The notes under the pieces were generated by a model, which worked only from the letters and a program-made list of their open reading frames with translations, was not told where the DNA came from and made no database searches. Of a stretch of 64,000 nt of DNA, positions 51,045 to 60,396 are shown one piece after another. The position numbers and the translations under genes are program-made. Each line of letters opens with the position of its first letter. Position 1 is the stretch's first letter. The DNA comes from Nocardia albiluteola (GTDB lineage Bacteria; Actinomycetota; Actinomycetes; Mycobacteriales; Mycobacteriaceae), in the NCBI RefSeq assembly GCF_018860155.1, contig NZ_JAHKNI010000014.1, positions 62,001 to 126,000 on the forward strand, written 5' to 3'.

Positions 51045-52721
51045 ATGGACAGCCACGACGAACTTATCGACCTGGCCGAACGGTACTGGGACAGCGTGCT
51101 GGAGGCCGCGCCCAGCGAGGCGACCCTGCTGGGCGACCGCCGCTTCGACGACCGCATCGAGGACTACTCCCAGGCAGCCGAGGACCGGCTGCTGGCCACC
51201 TGGCGGGGCCTGCTCGCCGAGGTGCGGCAGCTGGATCCCGCCGGCCTGTCCGATGCCGACCGCACCACGCACAGCCTGCTGCGCGCCGAATTGGATTCGG
51301 CGATAGATCATGTGGGGTGGCGGCCGGTGGAGCTGGCGTCGGATCAGATGGACGGCGTGCACGCGCGACTGCTGACCGCCGCACCACAGCTGAATGCTCC
51401 GCGTCCGGAGAACGCCGAGGCGCTGGTGCGCCGTTTCGAGCAGATCGGTACTTCGCTGAAGAGTGCGACGGACCGGTTCCGGGCGGGCCTGGCCGCCGGG
51501 CGTACCCCCGCCCGGGTCGCCATGGAACGCTCGCTCAACCAGCTGGACGGATACCTGGCCGGTGATCCCGAGTCGGACCCGTTCGTCACCTTCTCCGGGC
51601 CGTCCGGCTGGGACGGCGAAAAGCAATGGCGCGCAACGCTGGCCGAGGTCGCGCGCGATGTCGTCCGTCCGGCATTCGCGTCCTACCGCCGGGTGCTCGC
51701 CGAGGAACTGCTGCCCGCCGCCCGCCCGGACGAGCGGGCCGGGCTGTGCTGGCTCGGGTCCGACGGTGAGGATATCTATCGGCGCCTGCTGCGTCACCAC
51801 ACCACCCTGCCCGACCTGGGCGCGGACGAGATCCACGAGCTCGGACTGGCCGAAATCGACCGGCTGCGTGCGGAATACGCCGAACTGGGTGCGCGCCTGT
51901 TCGGCCGCACCGAGCAGGCGGAGATCTTCGAACGGCTGCGCAACGATCCGGGCCTGCACTACACCGACGGCGATCAGATGATGGCCGACGCGCGGAAGGC
52001 CTTGGCGGCGGCCGAGACCGAGATGCCGAACTGGTTCGGCCGGCTGCCCCGCCAGTCCTGCGACATCATGCCGGTCCCGGAGTTCCTGGCCGCCGATGCG
52101 CCCGGGGCGTACTACTTCCCGCCCGCGGCCGACGGCTCGCGCCCCGGCACGTACTTCGTGAATCAGCACGATCCGGCCGATCAACCGCGCTACAAGACCG
52201 CCGCTATCGCGTATCACGAGGCGATTCCCGGCCACCACCTGCAGCTCACCATCGCCGGCGAACTCGAGAATGTGCCGCGCTTCCAACGGCAATCGCTGAC
52301 CAACACCGCCTTCGTCGAGGGGTGGGCGCTCTATACCGAACGCCTCGCCGACGAAATGGGTTTGTACGCGGACGATCTGGCCCGCATCGGCATGCTGGCC
52401 GCCGATTCCTTCCGGTCCTGCCGCCTGGTCGTGGACACCGGCCTGCACGCCAAGGGCTGGTCCCGGCAGCAGGCCCTGGACTATATGATCGCCACGGTTC
52501 CGATCGGCCTGACCGAGATCGCCTCCGAGATCGACCGCTACATCGCGATGCCCGGCCAGGCCGTAGCCTACAAGGTCGGCCAGCTCGAAATCCGCCGCCT
52601 GCGTGCGCAAGCCACCGAACGACTCGGAAATGCTTTCGACATCAAGGCATTCCACGACACCGTGCTGGGATCCGGATCGATCAGCCTGCCGGTGCTGCGG
52701 GAGCTTGCCGCCGCACTGTGA
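51045..52721 (+). CDS. DUF885 metallopeptidase-like protein
   Basis: 558-aa protein with the DUF885 zinc motif HEAIPGHH (HExxPGHH, ~residue 385) and the downstream EGWALY motif with another Glu ligand. The fold is that of M32/M3-like gluzincin peptidases; substrates are mostly unknown. ATG 51045. It has no signal peptide, so it acts in the cytoplasm. It lies directly after the dehalogenase-like hydrolase gene. Confidence 0.88.
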   Translation: MDSHDELIDLAERYWDSVLEAAPSEATLLGDRRFDDRIEDYSQAAEDRLLATWRGLLAEVRQLDPAGLSDADRTTHSLLRAELDSAIDHVGWRPVELASDQMDGVHARLLTAAPQLNAPRPENAEALVRRFEQIGTSLKSATDRFRAGLAAGRTPARVAMERSLNQLDGYLAGDPESDPFVTFSGPSGWDGEKQWRATLAEVARDVVRPAFASYRRVLAEELLPAARPDERAGLCWLGSDGEDIYRRLLRHHTTLPDLGADEIHELGLAEIDRLRAEYAELGARLFGRTEQAEIFERLRNDPGLHYTDGDQMMADARKALAAAETEMPNWFGRLPRQSCDIMPVPEFLAADAPGAYYFPPAADGSRPGTYFVNQHDPADQPRYKTAAIAYHEAIPGHHLQLTIAGELENVPRFQRQSLTNTAFVEGWALYTERLADEMGLYADDLARIGMLAADSFRSCRLVVDTGLHAKGWSRQQALDYMIATVPIGLTEIASEIDRYIAMPGQAVAYKVGQLEIRRLRAQATERLGNAFDIKAFHDTVLGSGSISLPVLRELAAAL

Positions 52722-52919
52722 GAGACGAGGCGAACGACCGCGCGCGCAGCGGCGCTTCGTCGCCGACACCAGGTGCGGTCTCGCTCGCCGGTGCCCCTGA
52801 GCGGGGGGCCGCACGCACGGCCGGTCACGACTAACCAAGGTCCCCGAAACGGATGGACCTGCGATTATGCGGCGAAACCGGAGTAAACTGACCGCCTACG
52901 GGACCAAGGAGGCTCAGCG

Positions 52920-53168
52920 ATGTCGTTAATGTCCGCTTCTCTCATAGCGACCGGGGCCGCCGTCGGCATCGTCCTGGCCGGCGCGATTGCCCAGGCCGAC
53001 CCGCTCGGCCCGCCGGGATCCTCCTGCGACACGAACAAGGTGGTCACCGACAACCACACGTGCGAGGCGTTCAACGCACCCTGCACCGGTTACGACATGA
53101 TGGTCATCGGACGGGTCGACCACCAGGGACACTGCGTGATCCCCGGCGTGAACGGCACATCGCCGTAA
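52920..53168 (+). CDS. small secreted Cys-containing protein
   Basis: 82-aa protein with a signal peptide (LIATGAAVGIVLAGAIAQADP, cleavage likely after AQA) and a short mature domain with four Cys and Pro/Gly-rich start. ATG 52920 has AAGGAGG upstream and TAAACT at about -50 is a possible -10. No family recognised; small Cys-rich exported proteins of this type are common in Nocardia and Mycobacterium. Confidence 0.78.
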   Translation: MSLMSASLIATGAAVGIVLAGAIAQADPLGPPGSSCDTNKVVTDNHTCEAFNAPCTGYDMMVIGRVDHQGHCVIPGVNGTSP

Positions 53169-53314
53169 CGGTGACGAACACCCCCGGGTGGTGACCGCCA
53201 GCGTCGACGGGCACCTTTCACCAGCTTCATCCCGGCAGACGACGCCCGTGAACCCCGAGCCGGTCCCGAACGTAATGACAAGTGCAGCCCTGCCACGTAA
53301 CGAGGGAGGCCGCC

Positions 53315-54172
53315 ATGACCCGGCTGGCTCCGTTCTATCGGAACGTACAGTCGCACTACGACGTGTCCGACGACTTCTACCGCCTGTTCCTCGATCCATC
53401 GATGACTTATAGCTGCGCGTATTTCGAACGCCCGGACATGTCGCTGGAGCAGGCACAACTGGCCAAGATCGACCTGTCACTCGGCAAACTCGACCTGCAC
53501 GCGGGGCAGACCCTGCTCGACGTCGGCTGCGGCTGGGGCGCAACGATGTTCCGGGCGGCCGCCCGATACGACGTACATGTCACCGGACTCACCTTGAGCC
53601 GCAACCAGTTCGACCATGTCCGGAGCGAGATCGAGCGCCGGGGGCTGACCGGCGTCGAGGTGCGATTGCAGGGCTGGGAGGAATTCCACGAGCCGGTGGA
53701 CCGCATCGTCAGCATCGGCGCGTTCGAGCATTTCCGCCGCGAACGGTACGAGGAGTTCTTCGACAGCTGCTACCGGAACCTGCCCGAGGACGGACGGATG
53801 CTGCTGCACACCATCATCGGCCACACCCTCGCCGATCTGCACCGCCTCGGAATCCCGGTCACCCGCGAGGATGCCCGGTTCCACATCTTCATCCGGCGCG
53901 AGATATTCCCCGGCGGGCAGCTACCCCAACCGGCCGTGATCACCCGGCTCGCCGGGCAGGCCGGATTCGGCACCGAACAGATCCAATCCCTGCAATCGCA
54001 CTACGCCCGCACCCTCGACCTGTGGGCGAGCGCGCTGCGGGAAAACCGTTCCGAGGCAGAGCGAATCACCTCACCGGAGAACTACGAGCGCTACCTGCGA
54101 TACCTCACCGGATCCGCCGACCACTTCCGCAGCGGTCACATCGACGTCATGCAGTTCACCCTCGCCAAGTGA
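53315..54172 (+). CDS. cyclopropane/mycolic acid methyltransferase
   Basis: 285-aa SAM methyltransferase of the CmaA/MmaA/PcaA family: FYRNVQSHYDVSDDFYRLFLDPSMTYSCAYF-type start, SAM motif LDVGCGWGATMF, GLTLSRNQ, and S-IGAFEHF. The family methylates or cyclopropanates double bonds in mycolic acids or lipids. ATG 53315 has GGGAGG upstream. It supports a mycolic-acid-containing genus. The substrate position cannot be told from sequence. Confidence 0.92.
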   Translation: MTRLAPFYRNVQSHYDVSDDFYRLFLDPSMTYSCAYFERPDMSLEQAQLAKIDLSLGKLDLHAGQTLLDVGCGWGATMFRAAARYDVHVTGLTLSRNQFDHVRSEIERRGLTGVEVRLQGWEEFHEPVDRIVSIGAFEHFRRERYEEFFDSCYRNLPEDGRMLLHTIIGHTLADLHRLGIPVTREDARFHIFIRREIFPGGQLPQPAVITRLAGQAGFGTEQIQSLQSHYARTLDLWASALRENRSEAERITSPENYERYLRYLTGSADHFRSGHIDVMQFTLAK

Positions 54173-54265
54173 GCGGAGCGAAGCGGAGTGAACCGATGGG
54201 CCAGCGTGCCGTGCGCACGACGGAGCCGAGCGCCAGCGAGGTGGAGTCGTGAGTAGGTTCCTCGT

Positions 54266-55468
54266 TCAACGTGTGGCGATGATTGCCGAGCCGTGGCCGA
54301 ACAGGCCCTGGTTCACCGCGATTCCCGCACGCGCGTCCTCCACCTGACGACCGTCGGCCTGGCCGCGCAGCTGCCAGGTGAGCTCGCAGATCTGCGCGAT
54401 GGCCTGCGCGGGTATCGCCTCGCCGAAACAGGCCAGCCCGCCGCTGGGGTTCACCGGCACCCGTCCGCCCAATGTCGTTGCGCCGCTGCGCAGTAACTCC
54501 TCGGCGCCGCCGGTCTCGCAGAGCCCGATGTCCTCGTACCAGTCCAGCTCCAGCGCGGTGGACAGGTCGTAGACCTCCGCGAAGGACAGGTCGGCGGGCC
54601 CGAGCCCGGCCTCCTCGTACGCGGCATCCGCGATGGCGGAACGGAATGCGCGCGGCGGGGCCGGCACGGCCACGGCGGAATCGGTCGCGAAGTCCGGCAG
54701 ATCGAGCACGGTCTTAGGGAAGGTCGGCGTCACCGTGGACAGCGCGCGAATCCGGACCGGATCGGAAATCCCGTGGCGGCGTGCGTATTCCATCGATGTC
54801 AGCACCAGCGCCGCGCCGCCGTCGCTGGTCGCGCAGATGTCCAGCAGCCGCAGCGGATCCGAGACGACCGCCGAGGCCGCGATCTCCTCGACCGAAACCT
54901 CCTTGCGATAGCGGGCATACGGGTTGTTCAGCCCGTGCCGGGCGTTCTTCACCTTGACCGCGGCGAAATCGTCGAGCGTCGCGCCGTGCATCGCCATCCG
55001 GCGGCGGGCGTACAGCGCGAAATAGATGGGGTTGGTGGCGCCGATCAGGTGAAAACGCAGCCAGTCCGGATCGTCGCGGCGCTCGCCGCCGACCGGCTGG
55101 AAGAAGCCCTTCGGGGCCGCGTCCGCGCCGACCACCAGCGCCACATCGGTCAGCCCGGCCAGAATCTGGGCGCGCGCGTTGGCGATGGCCTGCGCGCCGG
55201 AGGCGCAGGCGGCATAGCTGCTCGAGATCCGCGCGCCCGACCACCCCAGCGCCTGGGCGAACGTGGCGCCGGATACGAATCCGGGGTACCCGTTGCGAAT
55301 GGTGTCCGCGCCCGCGATGTACCCGACGTCGAGCAGGTTCACCCCGGCATCCGCCAGCGCCGCCCGGGCGGCGACCAGCCCGTATTCGACGAAGTTGCGG
55401 CCCCACTTGCCCCACTGGTGCATGCCCGCACCGAGGACGGCGATGTCGCGATCGTTCGTGTCAGTCAT
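54266..55468 (-). CDS. thiolase-like lipid-transfer protein (Ltp family)
   Basis: 400-aa thiolase-fold protein with SYAACASGAQA (nucleophile Cys ~residue 89), GVNP-like PVNPSGGLACFGEAIPAQ and a final NQGLFGHGSA. The non-decarboxylating thiolase/SCP2-type family includes Ltp proteins of steroid side-chain degradation. It overlaps the DUF35 gene by 8 bp; Ltp/DUF35 pairs form complexes in sterol catabolism. A KstR-like operator precedes the pair. Retro-aldol or thiolytic activity is inferred. Confidence 0.88.
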   Translation of the reverse strand: MTDTNDRDIAVLGAGMHQWGKWGRNFVEYGLVAARAALADAGVNLLDVGYIAGADTIRNGYPGFVSGATFAQALGWSGARISSSYAACASGAQAIANARAQILAGLTDVALVVGADAAPKGFFQPVGGERRDDPDWLRFHLIGATNPIYFALYARRRMAMHGATLDDFAAVKVKNARHGLNNPYARYRKEVSVEEIAASAVVSDPLRLLDICATSDGGAALVLTSMEYARRHGISDPVRIRALSTVTPTFPKTVLDLPDFATDSAVAVPAPPRAFRSAIADAAYEEAGLGPADLSFAEVYDLSTALELDWYEDIGLCETGGAEELLRSGATTLGGRVPVNPSGGLACFGEAIPAQAIAQICELTWQLRGQADGRQVEDARAGIAVNQGLFGHGSAIIATR

Positions 55469-55907
55469 TGACCGGCCTCCACATCCACACCGTGTGCTCC
55501 GCCTCGTCGTCCTCGTACAGCGTGCCCAGCGCCAATTCGACCGGCATCCCGACGGCCAGATCGTCCACCGTGAACCCGCGCACGACCTGCCCGAGGATCA
55601 CCATCTGCTCGACCTCGAGCTCGACCGCCGCGACGACGTACGGCTCGAACGGATCGGCGGAGACATAGGGGGCGGGTGGCTTGTACCGGGCATCGGCATA
55701 CGACCAGATCCGCCCACGCGTCGAGAACAGGTACTCGATCAGCTCGGAGCCGTCGTGCGGACCCGCACAGCGCGGATTGCGGCAGGCCAGTGTGTTGCGC
55801 GGGAAATACGGTGTGCCGCAGGACTTACAGCGGGTGCCCTGCAGACGCACCGCGCCGTCTTCCGCGGTGAACCAGTCGGCCACGGCGGGGCGTTGTTCTT
55901 TCTGCAC
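55461..55907 (-). CDS. DUF35 zinc-ribbon OB-fold protein (Ltp partner)
   Basis: 148-aa protein: zinc ribbon with C-x2-C (CKSC) and C-x4-C (CRNPRC), followed by an OB-fold. Such proteins bind acyl-CoA and pair with Ltp aldolases/thiolases. GTG 55907 lies six bases after TAACGT (TANNNT), so probably leaderless. First gene of the pair; a KstR-like site covers the region just upstream of the -10. Confidence 0.9.
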   Translation of the reverse strand: MQKEQRPAVADWFTAEDGAVRLQGTRCKSCGTPYFPRNTLACRNPRCAGPHDGSELIEYLFSTRGRIWSYADARYKPPAPYVSADPFEPYVVAAVELEVEQMVILGQVVRGFTVDDLAVGMPVELALGTLYEDDEAEHTVWMWRPVND

Positions 55908-55919
55908 AACCCGACGTTA

Positions 55920-55934
55920 TAGGAACACGTTCTA
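55920..55934. promoter_or_regulatory. KstR-like operator of the DUF35-thiolase pair
   Basis: On the minus strand TAGAACGTGTTCCTA, matching the KstR half-site pattern T-nn-AAC-nn-GTT-nn-A at 7 of 8 fixed positions. It lies directly upstream of the candidate -10, where a repressor of cholesterol catabolism would act. Confidence 0.6.
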
Positions 55935-55979
55935 CTTTGGGGCGGAAATCCCGCACAGCGGCCCGCGGCCGGGAGTACG

Positions 55980-56798
55980 GTGAGCGAATCGGGAAGCCAC
56001 GACACCCGAGCCGACCTGGAGTACCGCAGCACGATGGGCGCCGAAGTCATTGAACCGCAGTCGATCCGCAACGTCACCATCGTCGGGGAGCCCGGCGAGA
56101 CGGCCGGAGTTCTGGGCCGCCTGCGCCGCCGTTTCGGTATCGCCGGTTACCCGGCGATCTCCTGGCTGACGGGCCGGGAACCGCACACGATCCGCATCGC
56201 GGAGCTGTCGAGCCGCGCCCCCGGCCCGGACCTGGAGCGATCCATCCGGTTGGCCGACGGCCTGATCGCGGTCGTGCCCGCCGCCGCCCCCAGCACCCCG
56301 CGACTCGAGACGGTGCTGCGGGTCGCCGACGACCACCAGGTCGCCCGCCTGTGCCTGGTCACCGGACTGGATCGGCCCGGCGCCGACTTCGACCGCGCGG
56401 TCCGCACCATCGCCGACACCCGCGGGGCGGCGCCGCTGACACTGCAGATTCCGCTCGGCCTCGGCGCCGCCGGAGAGGGCGTCGCCGATCTGCTCGCGAC
56501 CGGGGCGCTCGGCCCACTGGCCGCCGAAATCTACGGTCCCCATTGGCAACTCGCACAGCAGCGATACCACGCCCTCGCGGCGGCCGTACTGGAACGCGAC
56601 GACCACCATCCCGCCACCGAGCGCCCGCACGAGGTCCCCCCGGCACACCTGCGGCGCCGCATCCGCGACCTCACGCGTCTCGGCGATGTCGTGCCCGTCC
56701 TGTGCGGCACGGACCTCACCCCGCTCCTGGACGCGATCGTCCGATACCTGCCGTCCCCCCTGGACGTCTGCCAGCCGGAGCACGCCCTCGACTACTGA
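55980..56798 (+). CDS. degenerate EF-G-like G domain protein (domain I only)
   Basis: 272-aa protein that follows the EF-G G domain in order: ADGLIAVVPAAAPSTPRLETVLRVAD corresponds to the switch/G3-following region, DRPGADFDRAVRTI and LTLQIPLG are EF-G motifs, and VVPVLCGTDLTPLLDAIVRYLPSPLDV matches the end of the G' insert. The P-loop is lost (GEPGETAG instead of GHVDAGKT), DTPGH is absent and NKxD reads TGLD. Domains II-V are missing. The frame is intact with normal codon use and a GGGAG before GTG 55980. A non-GTP-binding neofunctionalised protein or early pseudogene. Confidence 0.8.
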   Translation: MSESGSHDTRADLEYRSTMGAEVIEPQSIRNVTIVGEPGETAGVLGRLRRRFGIAGYPAISWLTGREPHTIRIAELSSRAPGPDLERSIRLADGLIAVVPAAAPSTPRLETVLRVADDHQVARLCLVTGLDRPGADFDRAVRTIADTRGAAPLTLQIPLGLGAAGEGVADLLATGALGPLAAEIYGPHWQLAQQRYHALAAAVLERDDHHPATERPHEVPPAHLRRRIRDLTRLGDVVPVLCGTDLTPLLDAIVRYLPSPLDVCQPEHALDY

Positions 56799-56953
56799 CC
56801 GCGCGCCGATCCGCTGCGGCCGTGGGTCCACCCGGCACCGGGTGCTGGGTCACATTGCGCGGCCTGATCCAATAGTGGTGGGCCACGGTGGTCCCGGCGA
56901 TCATGGATTCGAATATCGCGATGATCCGCTCCGAAGACCAGGAAGGCTCCGCA

Positions 56954-57865
56954 ATGAGGTTTGCGCGCTGCGCCGCGGTGGTAGCCCTTACGGCTGGACT
57001 GTCGGCCCTGGCGGGCGGCACCGTGTCCGCCCACACGGAGACCCAGCACTCCTCCTACCGCTACGTGGCCCTGGGCAGCTCCTACGCCTCGGGCCCCGGG
57101 ATCGCCCCGCAGATCGACACGCGGTGCGCGCGTTCGGCCGCCGACTATCCCCATCTCCTCGCGCAGCGAATCGGCGCGACCCTCACGGACGTCACCTGCG
57201 CCGGAGCCACCACGACCAACATTCTCACCCGCGGTCAGCACACCCGCAGCGGCGTGACCGTTCCCCCGCAGATCGACGCCGTCACCGCCGACACGACGCT
57301 GGTGACCGTCAGCGTCGGCGGCAACGATCTGAACCTGATCGGCGGCATGATCGGCCGCAGCTGCCACTCGGCCCTCATCGCCGCCGCCCCCACCGCGGCC
57401 GCGACCACCTCACGGATGTGCGCGGTGTTCGGTTCCGCCGCCGCGCCGACCGCGGCCAAGGTGACCGCGGTCGAGCACGCCCTGTCCGACGTCGTGCGCG
57501 CCGTGCGGGTGCGGGCGCCGCAGGCCACGGTGCTGCTCGTGCAGTACCTCCCCGCGATCGACGGCCGCGCCGCCACGTGCCCGGGCGTCGTGGTCATGTC
57601 CCCCGCCGACGCGGCGACCATGCGGCGCACCTACAACTCCCTGATCAGCGCCACCCGCGCCGCCGCGGCGGCCACCGGCGCGATGAGCATCGCGGTCCCC
57701 GATGCCGAGCAGCACACCGCGTGCAGCGCGACGCCCTGGGTCAACGGGTTCCACAATCCGCTCGCCACCGGGAACATCGCCTCGATCACCAGCTCGTACC
57801 ATCCGAACCTCGCCGGCATGCAGGCGATCGCCGACCGCCTGGCGGACATGCTGCCCGAGTACTGA
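56954..57865 (+). CDS. secreted SGNH/GDSL hydrolase, copy 1
   Basis: 303-aa protein with a signal peptide (RCAAVVALTAGLSALAGGTVSA) and SGNH blocks: ALGSSYASGPG (nucleophile Ser), GGNDLN, and SSYHPNLAG (catalytic His). The usual Asp three residues before His is Ser here. Four or more Cys suggest disulfides. ATG 56954 has GGAAGG upstream. Exported lipase/esterase; substrate unknown. The next gene is a close paralogue with a similar promoter region. Confidence 0.88.
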   Translation: MRFARCAAVVALTAGLSALAGGTVSAHTETQHSSYRYVALGSSYASGPGIAPQIDTRCARSAADYPHLLAQRIGATLTDVTCAGATTTNILTRGQHTRSGVTVPPQIDAVTADTTLVTVSVGGNDLNLIGGMIGRSCHSALIAAAPTAAATTSRMCAVFGSAAAPTAAKVTAVEHALSDVVRAVRVRAPQATVLLVQYLPAIDGRAATCPGVVVMSPADAATMRRTYNSLISATRAAAAATGAMSIAVPDAEQHTACSATPWVNGFHNPLATGNIASITSSYHPNLAGMQAIADRLADMLPEY

Positions 57866-57989
57866 GGCCCGGTCGTGCGTGGCCGCTTCGCGCCAAGTTT
57901 TTCGTTCGGCTAGGCGCATTGCGGCTCGGGCTGATCAAATAGAGCCGGACCACCGTGGTCCCGCACCGACGGCCAGGGAGATTTCCTCG

Positions 57990-58973
57990 ATGAGGTTAGC
58001 GCGAAGTGCGACGGTGACGGCCCTTGCGGCCGGACTGTCGGCCCTCGTGAGCACGGTATCTGCCCAAGCGCAGCCCCAGCACGGGGATCGCTATGTCGCC
58101 CTGGGCAGTTCGTATGCCTCGGGCCCCGGGATCGCCCCGCAGATCGATACGAAGTGTGCGCGCTCGGGCGTCGACTATCCCCATCTGCTGGCGCAGCGGA
58201 TCGGCGCCGATCTGACCGACGTCACCTGCAGCGGCGCGGTTACCGCCGACATTCTCAGCCGCGGCCAGCGCATCCGCAGCGGCGGCACCGTCCCCCCGCA
58301 GATCGACGCGGTCACTCCCGATACCAAGCTGGTCACCGTCAGCATCGGCGGCAACGATCTGAACCTGATCGGCGGCATGATCGGCCGCAGCTGCCGCTCG
58401 GCCCTCACCGCCGCGGCCCCGTCCGTGGCCACCGTCCCCGCCGCGGCTGTGCGCGCGCTGCGCACGTGCACCTCATTCGCCTCCACCGCCGAACCGTCGG
58501 CAGCGGAGGTGGCTACGCTCGGGCGTGACCTGACCGATGTCGTCCGCGCGGTCCGTGCGAAGGCGCCCCACGCCAAAGTGCTGCTCGTGCAGTATCTTCC
58601 CGTTCTCGACGCCCACGCCACCACGTGCCCCGGCGTCGTCATGTCACCGGCCGACGCGAGCGCCACGCGGCGCACCTACGACGAACTCGTCACCGCCACC
58701 CGCGCCGCCGCCACCGCATCGGGCGCGACGGTCGTCGACATGCCCGACGCCGACTCACACACCGCCTGCAGCTCGACCCCCTGGGTCAACGGATTCCACA
58801 ACCCGCTGTCCGGCGACAGCAACTCGATCGGCACGTCCTACCACCCGAACCAGGCCGGCATGCAGGCCGTCGCCGACCGCCTGGCCACCTTCGCGCCGTC
58901 CAACGAAACCCTGCTCCCAGCCATCGACAGCGCTCCCCGCATCCTCGCGCCCCTCGTGTCGCACACCGGTTAG
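57990..58973 (+). CDS. secreted SGNH/GDSL hydrolase, copy 2
   Basis: 327-aa paralogue of the preceding gene, same signal peptide type and blocks (ALGSSYASGPG, GGNDLNLIGG, TSYHPNQAG). About 20 extra residues at the C-terminus. The region 57918-57963 before it resembles 56854-56896 before copy 1, so the promoter was duplicated too. ATG 57990 has AGGGAG upstream. Both proteins are probably exported esterases. Confidence 0.88.
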   Translation: MRLARSATVTALAAGLSALVSTVSAQAQPQHGDRYVALGSSYASGPGIAPQIDTKCARSGVDYPHLLAQRIGADLTDVTCSGAVTADILSRGQRIRSGGTVPPQIDAVTPDTKLVTVSIGGNDLNLIGGMIGRSCRSALTAAAPSVATVPAAAVRALRTCTSFASTAEPSAAEVATLGRDLTDVVRAVRAKAPHAKVLLVQYLPVLDAHATTCPGVVMSPADASATRRTYDELVTATRAAATASGATVVDMPDADSHTACSSTPWVNGFHNPLSGDSNSIGTSYHPNQAGMQAVADRLATFAPSNETLLPAIDSAPRILAPLVSHTG

Positions 58974-59104
58974 CGAGGGCGGCCGGGCCGGGGTATCGCC
59001 GGGTGCGCATCGCCTGCAGGCCACCTCTACCCGGCCCGATGGGCGGTCGCATCGACGAGGAGGTGCAGGCATCGCCAGGGGCAGGGCGAAAGCTCGCGAC
59101 TCCG

Positions 59105-60319
59105 TCAGCCCTGGCCGACGGTCGATGACGTTGCAGCCGACGGCTTTCCGGATTCGCAGGTATGCAGCCAGGTCAGGATGACCTGTAGGCAGAGGCCGAT
59201 ATTGCCTATCTGGCAATGGTTTTGGGCCTGTTCGGCGGGGGTGAACACGCGGGTCGTGATCGAATTGGCGTTCGTGAGCGCGGCGGCCTGGCGGCGGAGC
59301 TGGTGAGCGGGCACGTAGTGGTCGTCGGCACCGGCCAGTAGCAGGACATCGGCGGTCACGCGGGCGGAATCGGCGTGGGTCGACAGGCTTTGGGCGGCAC
59401 GGAAAAATCCGTAGGCGTCGCGGGTTCCGGTGACGTGCATGCCGTGGCGCAGGCCCCATGCCGCGATCGGTTTCCGTGCCGCGGCGAGACCGGCGGCGCG
59501 GTTGATCAGGCGGCGGGCGTGGCACGCGAGGGCGATGCGCAGGAGTGGCCCGGCGGCGGGAAAGGCCTGGCGGGTAAGGCATTCGAGGAAGTCGTCGAGC
59601 ACGTCGAGCGCGACGACCCGGCGAATCCTGGGTTCGTGGGCGGCGGCGCGGATCACAAGCCCGCCGCCGAGCGAGACGCCGATGAGGGTGACCTCGTCAA
59701 GTCCGAAATGGTCCAGCACGGCAGCCACCGGACGTTCCCAGGCCGCGGTGAGGGACAGGGCATGGTCCTCGAGCGCGCCGCCCTGGCCGGGGCCGTCGAA
59801 GGCGATGAGGCGGTATCCGGCGCGGGCGCCGGCGAGCAGGAGCGGGAAGACCTCCTCGGGGTATTCGTCGAATCCGCCGCAGACCACGATGACCCCGCGC
59901 GGCGGCGCATCCGGCGGCGCGACGTCGTAGGCGGGCAGGGCCGCCGCGCCGTAGGGCACATCCACCGGCTGCAGCTGATAGAGCTCGCGCATGGCGTGCA
60001 CGAAGCGGCCGCGCGCCGGGCCGCGACGCGGGTCGCCGGCCACCATGAAGAATTCCGCGGCGCGATCGTAGTAGGCGCCGGCCATCGCACGCCCGGAATC
60101 CCTTGCCTGCTCGGCCAGTTCGAGAAATACCGTCACCCACTCCGCGTAGGTCCCGATCCGGCCCGCGGCGGTCCGGATCTCGGGCAGCGCCGCCGGGCCG
60201 ATCCATTGCAGGAATCGGTTGAGCTGGAACTCCATCCCCCGATCCGGATGCATGCGGTGATAGCCGACCGCCACCGCGGCCGGATCGATGTCGGTGATCG
60301 GTGCATCCCAGTTGACCAT
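59105..60319 (-). CDS. alpha/beta hydrolase (FrsA/DHPON-hydrolase-like)
   Basis: 404-aa protein with an N-terminal helical cap-like region and alpha/beta-hydrolase core: VVCGGFDEYPEE, FDGPGQGG and the nucleophile elbow GVSLGGG (Ser ~219), Asp in AGADDHY and a His near the C-terminus. The layout fits the FrsA/2,6-dihydropseudooxynicotine hydrolase-like family. ATG 60319 has AAGGAG upstream. Divergent from a TetR regulator; two operators lie between. Confidence 0.85.
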   Translation of the reverse strand: MVNWDAPITDIDPAAVAVGYHRMHPDRGMEFQLNRFLQWIGPAALPEIRTAAGRIGTYAEWVTVFLELAEQARDSGRAMAGAYYDRAAEFFMVAGDPRRGPARGRFVHAMRELYQLQPVDVPYGAAALPAYDVAPPDAPPRGVIVVCGGFDEYPEEVFPLLLAGARAGYRLIAFDGPGQGGALEDHALSLTAAWERPVAAVLDHFGLDEVTLIGVSLGGGLVIRAAAHEPRIRRVVALDVLDDFLECLTRQAFPAAGPLLRIALACHARRLINRAAGLAAARKPIAAWGLRHGMHVTGTRDAYGFFRAAQSLSTHADSARVTADVLLLAGADDHYVPAHQLRRQAAALTNANSITTRVFTPAEQAQNHCQIGNIGLCLQVILTWLHTCESGKPSAATSSTVGQG

Positions 60320-60330
60320 GCCCACTCCTT

Positions 60331-60396
60331 AACGCAGGGAGACTTGCGATAAGCAGAATCGCACGGTCGAGATGTAAACGCAAGAGCACTTGCGTT
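60331..60396. promoter_or_regulatory. two TetR operators, hydrolase/TetR gap
   Basis: Perfect site AACGCAAG-N4-CTTGCGTT (60377-60396) overlaps the start of the TetR -10 TAGATT (60396-60401). A second, imperfect copy AACGCAGG-N4-CTTGCGAT at 60331-60350 lies just before the hydrolase start. Start-to-start distance 46 bp. Confidence 0.75.

Noticed and set aside
49569..52838. Long minus-strand frame across the dehalogenase and DUF885 genes
   Set aside because: Antisense shadow of well-supported plus-strand genes with HExxPGHH and GHDRG motifs.
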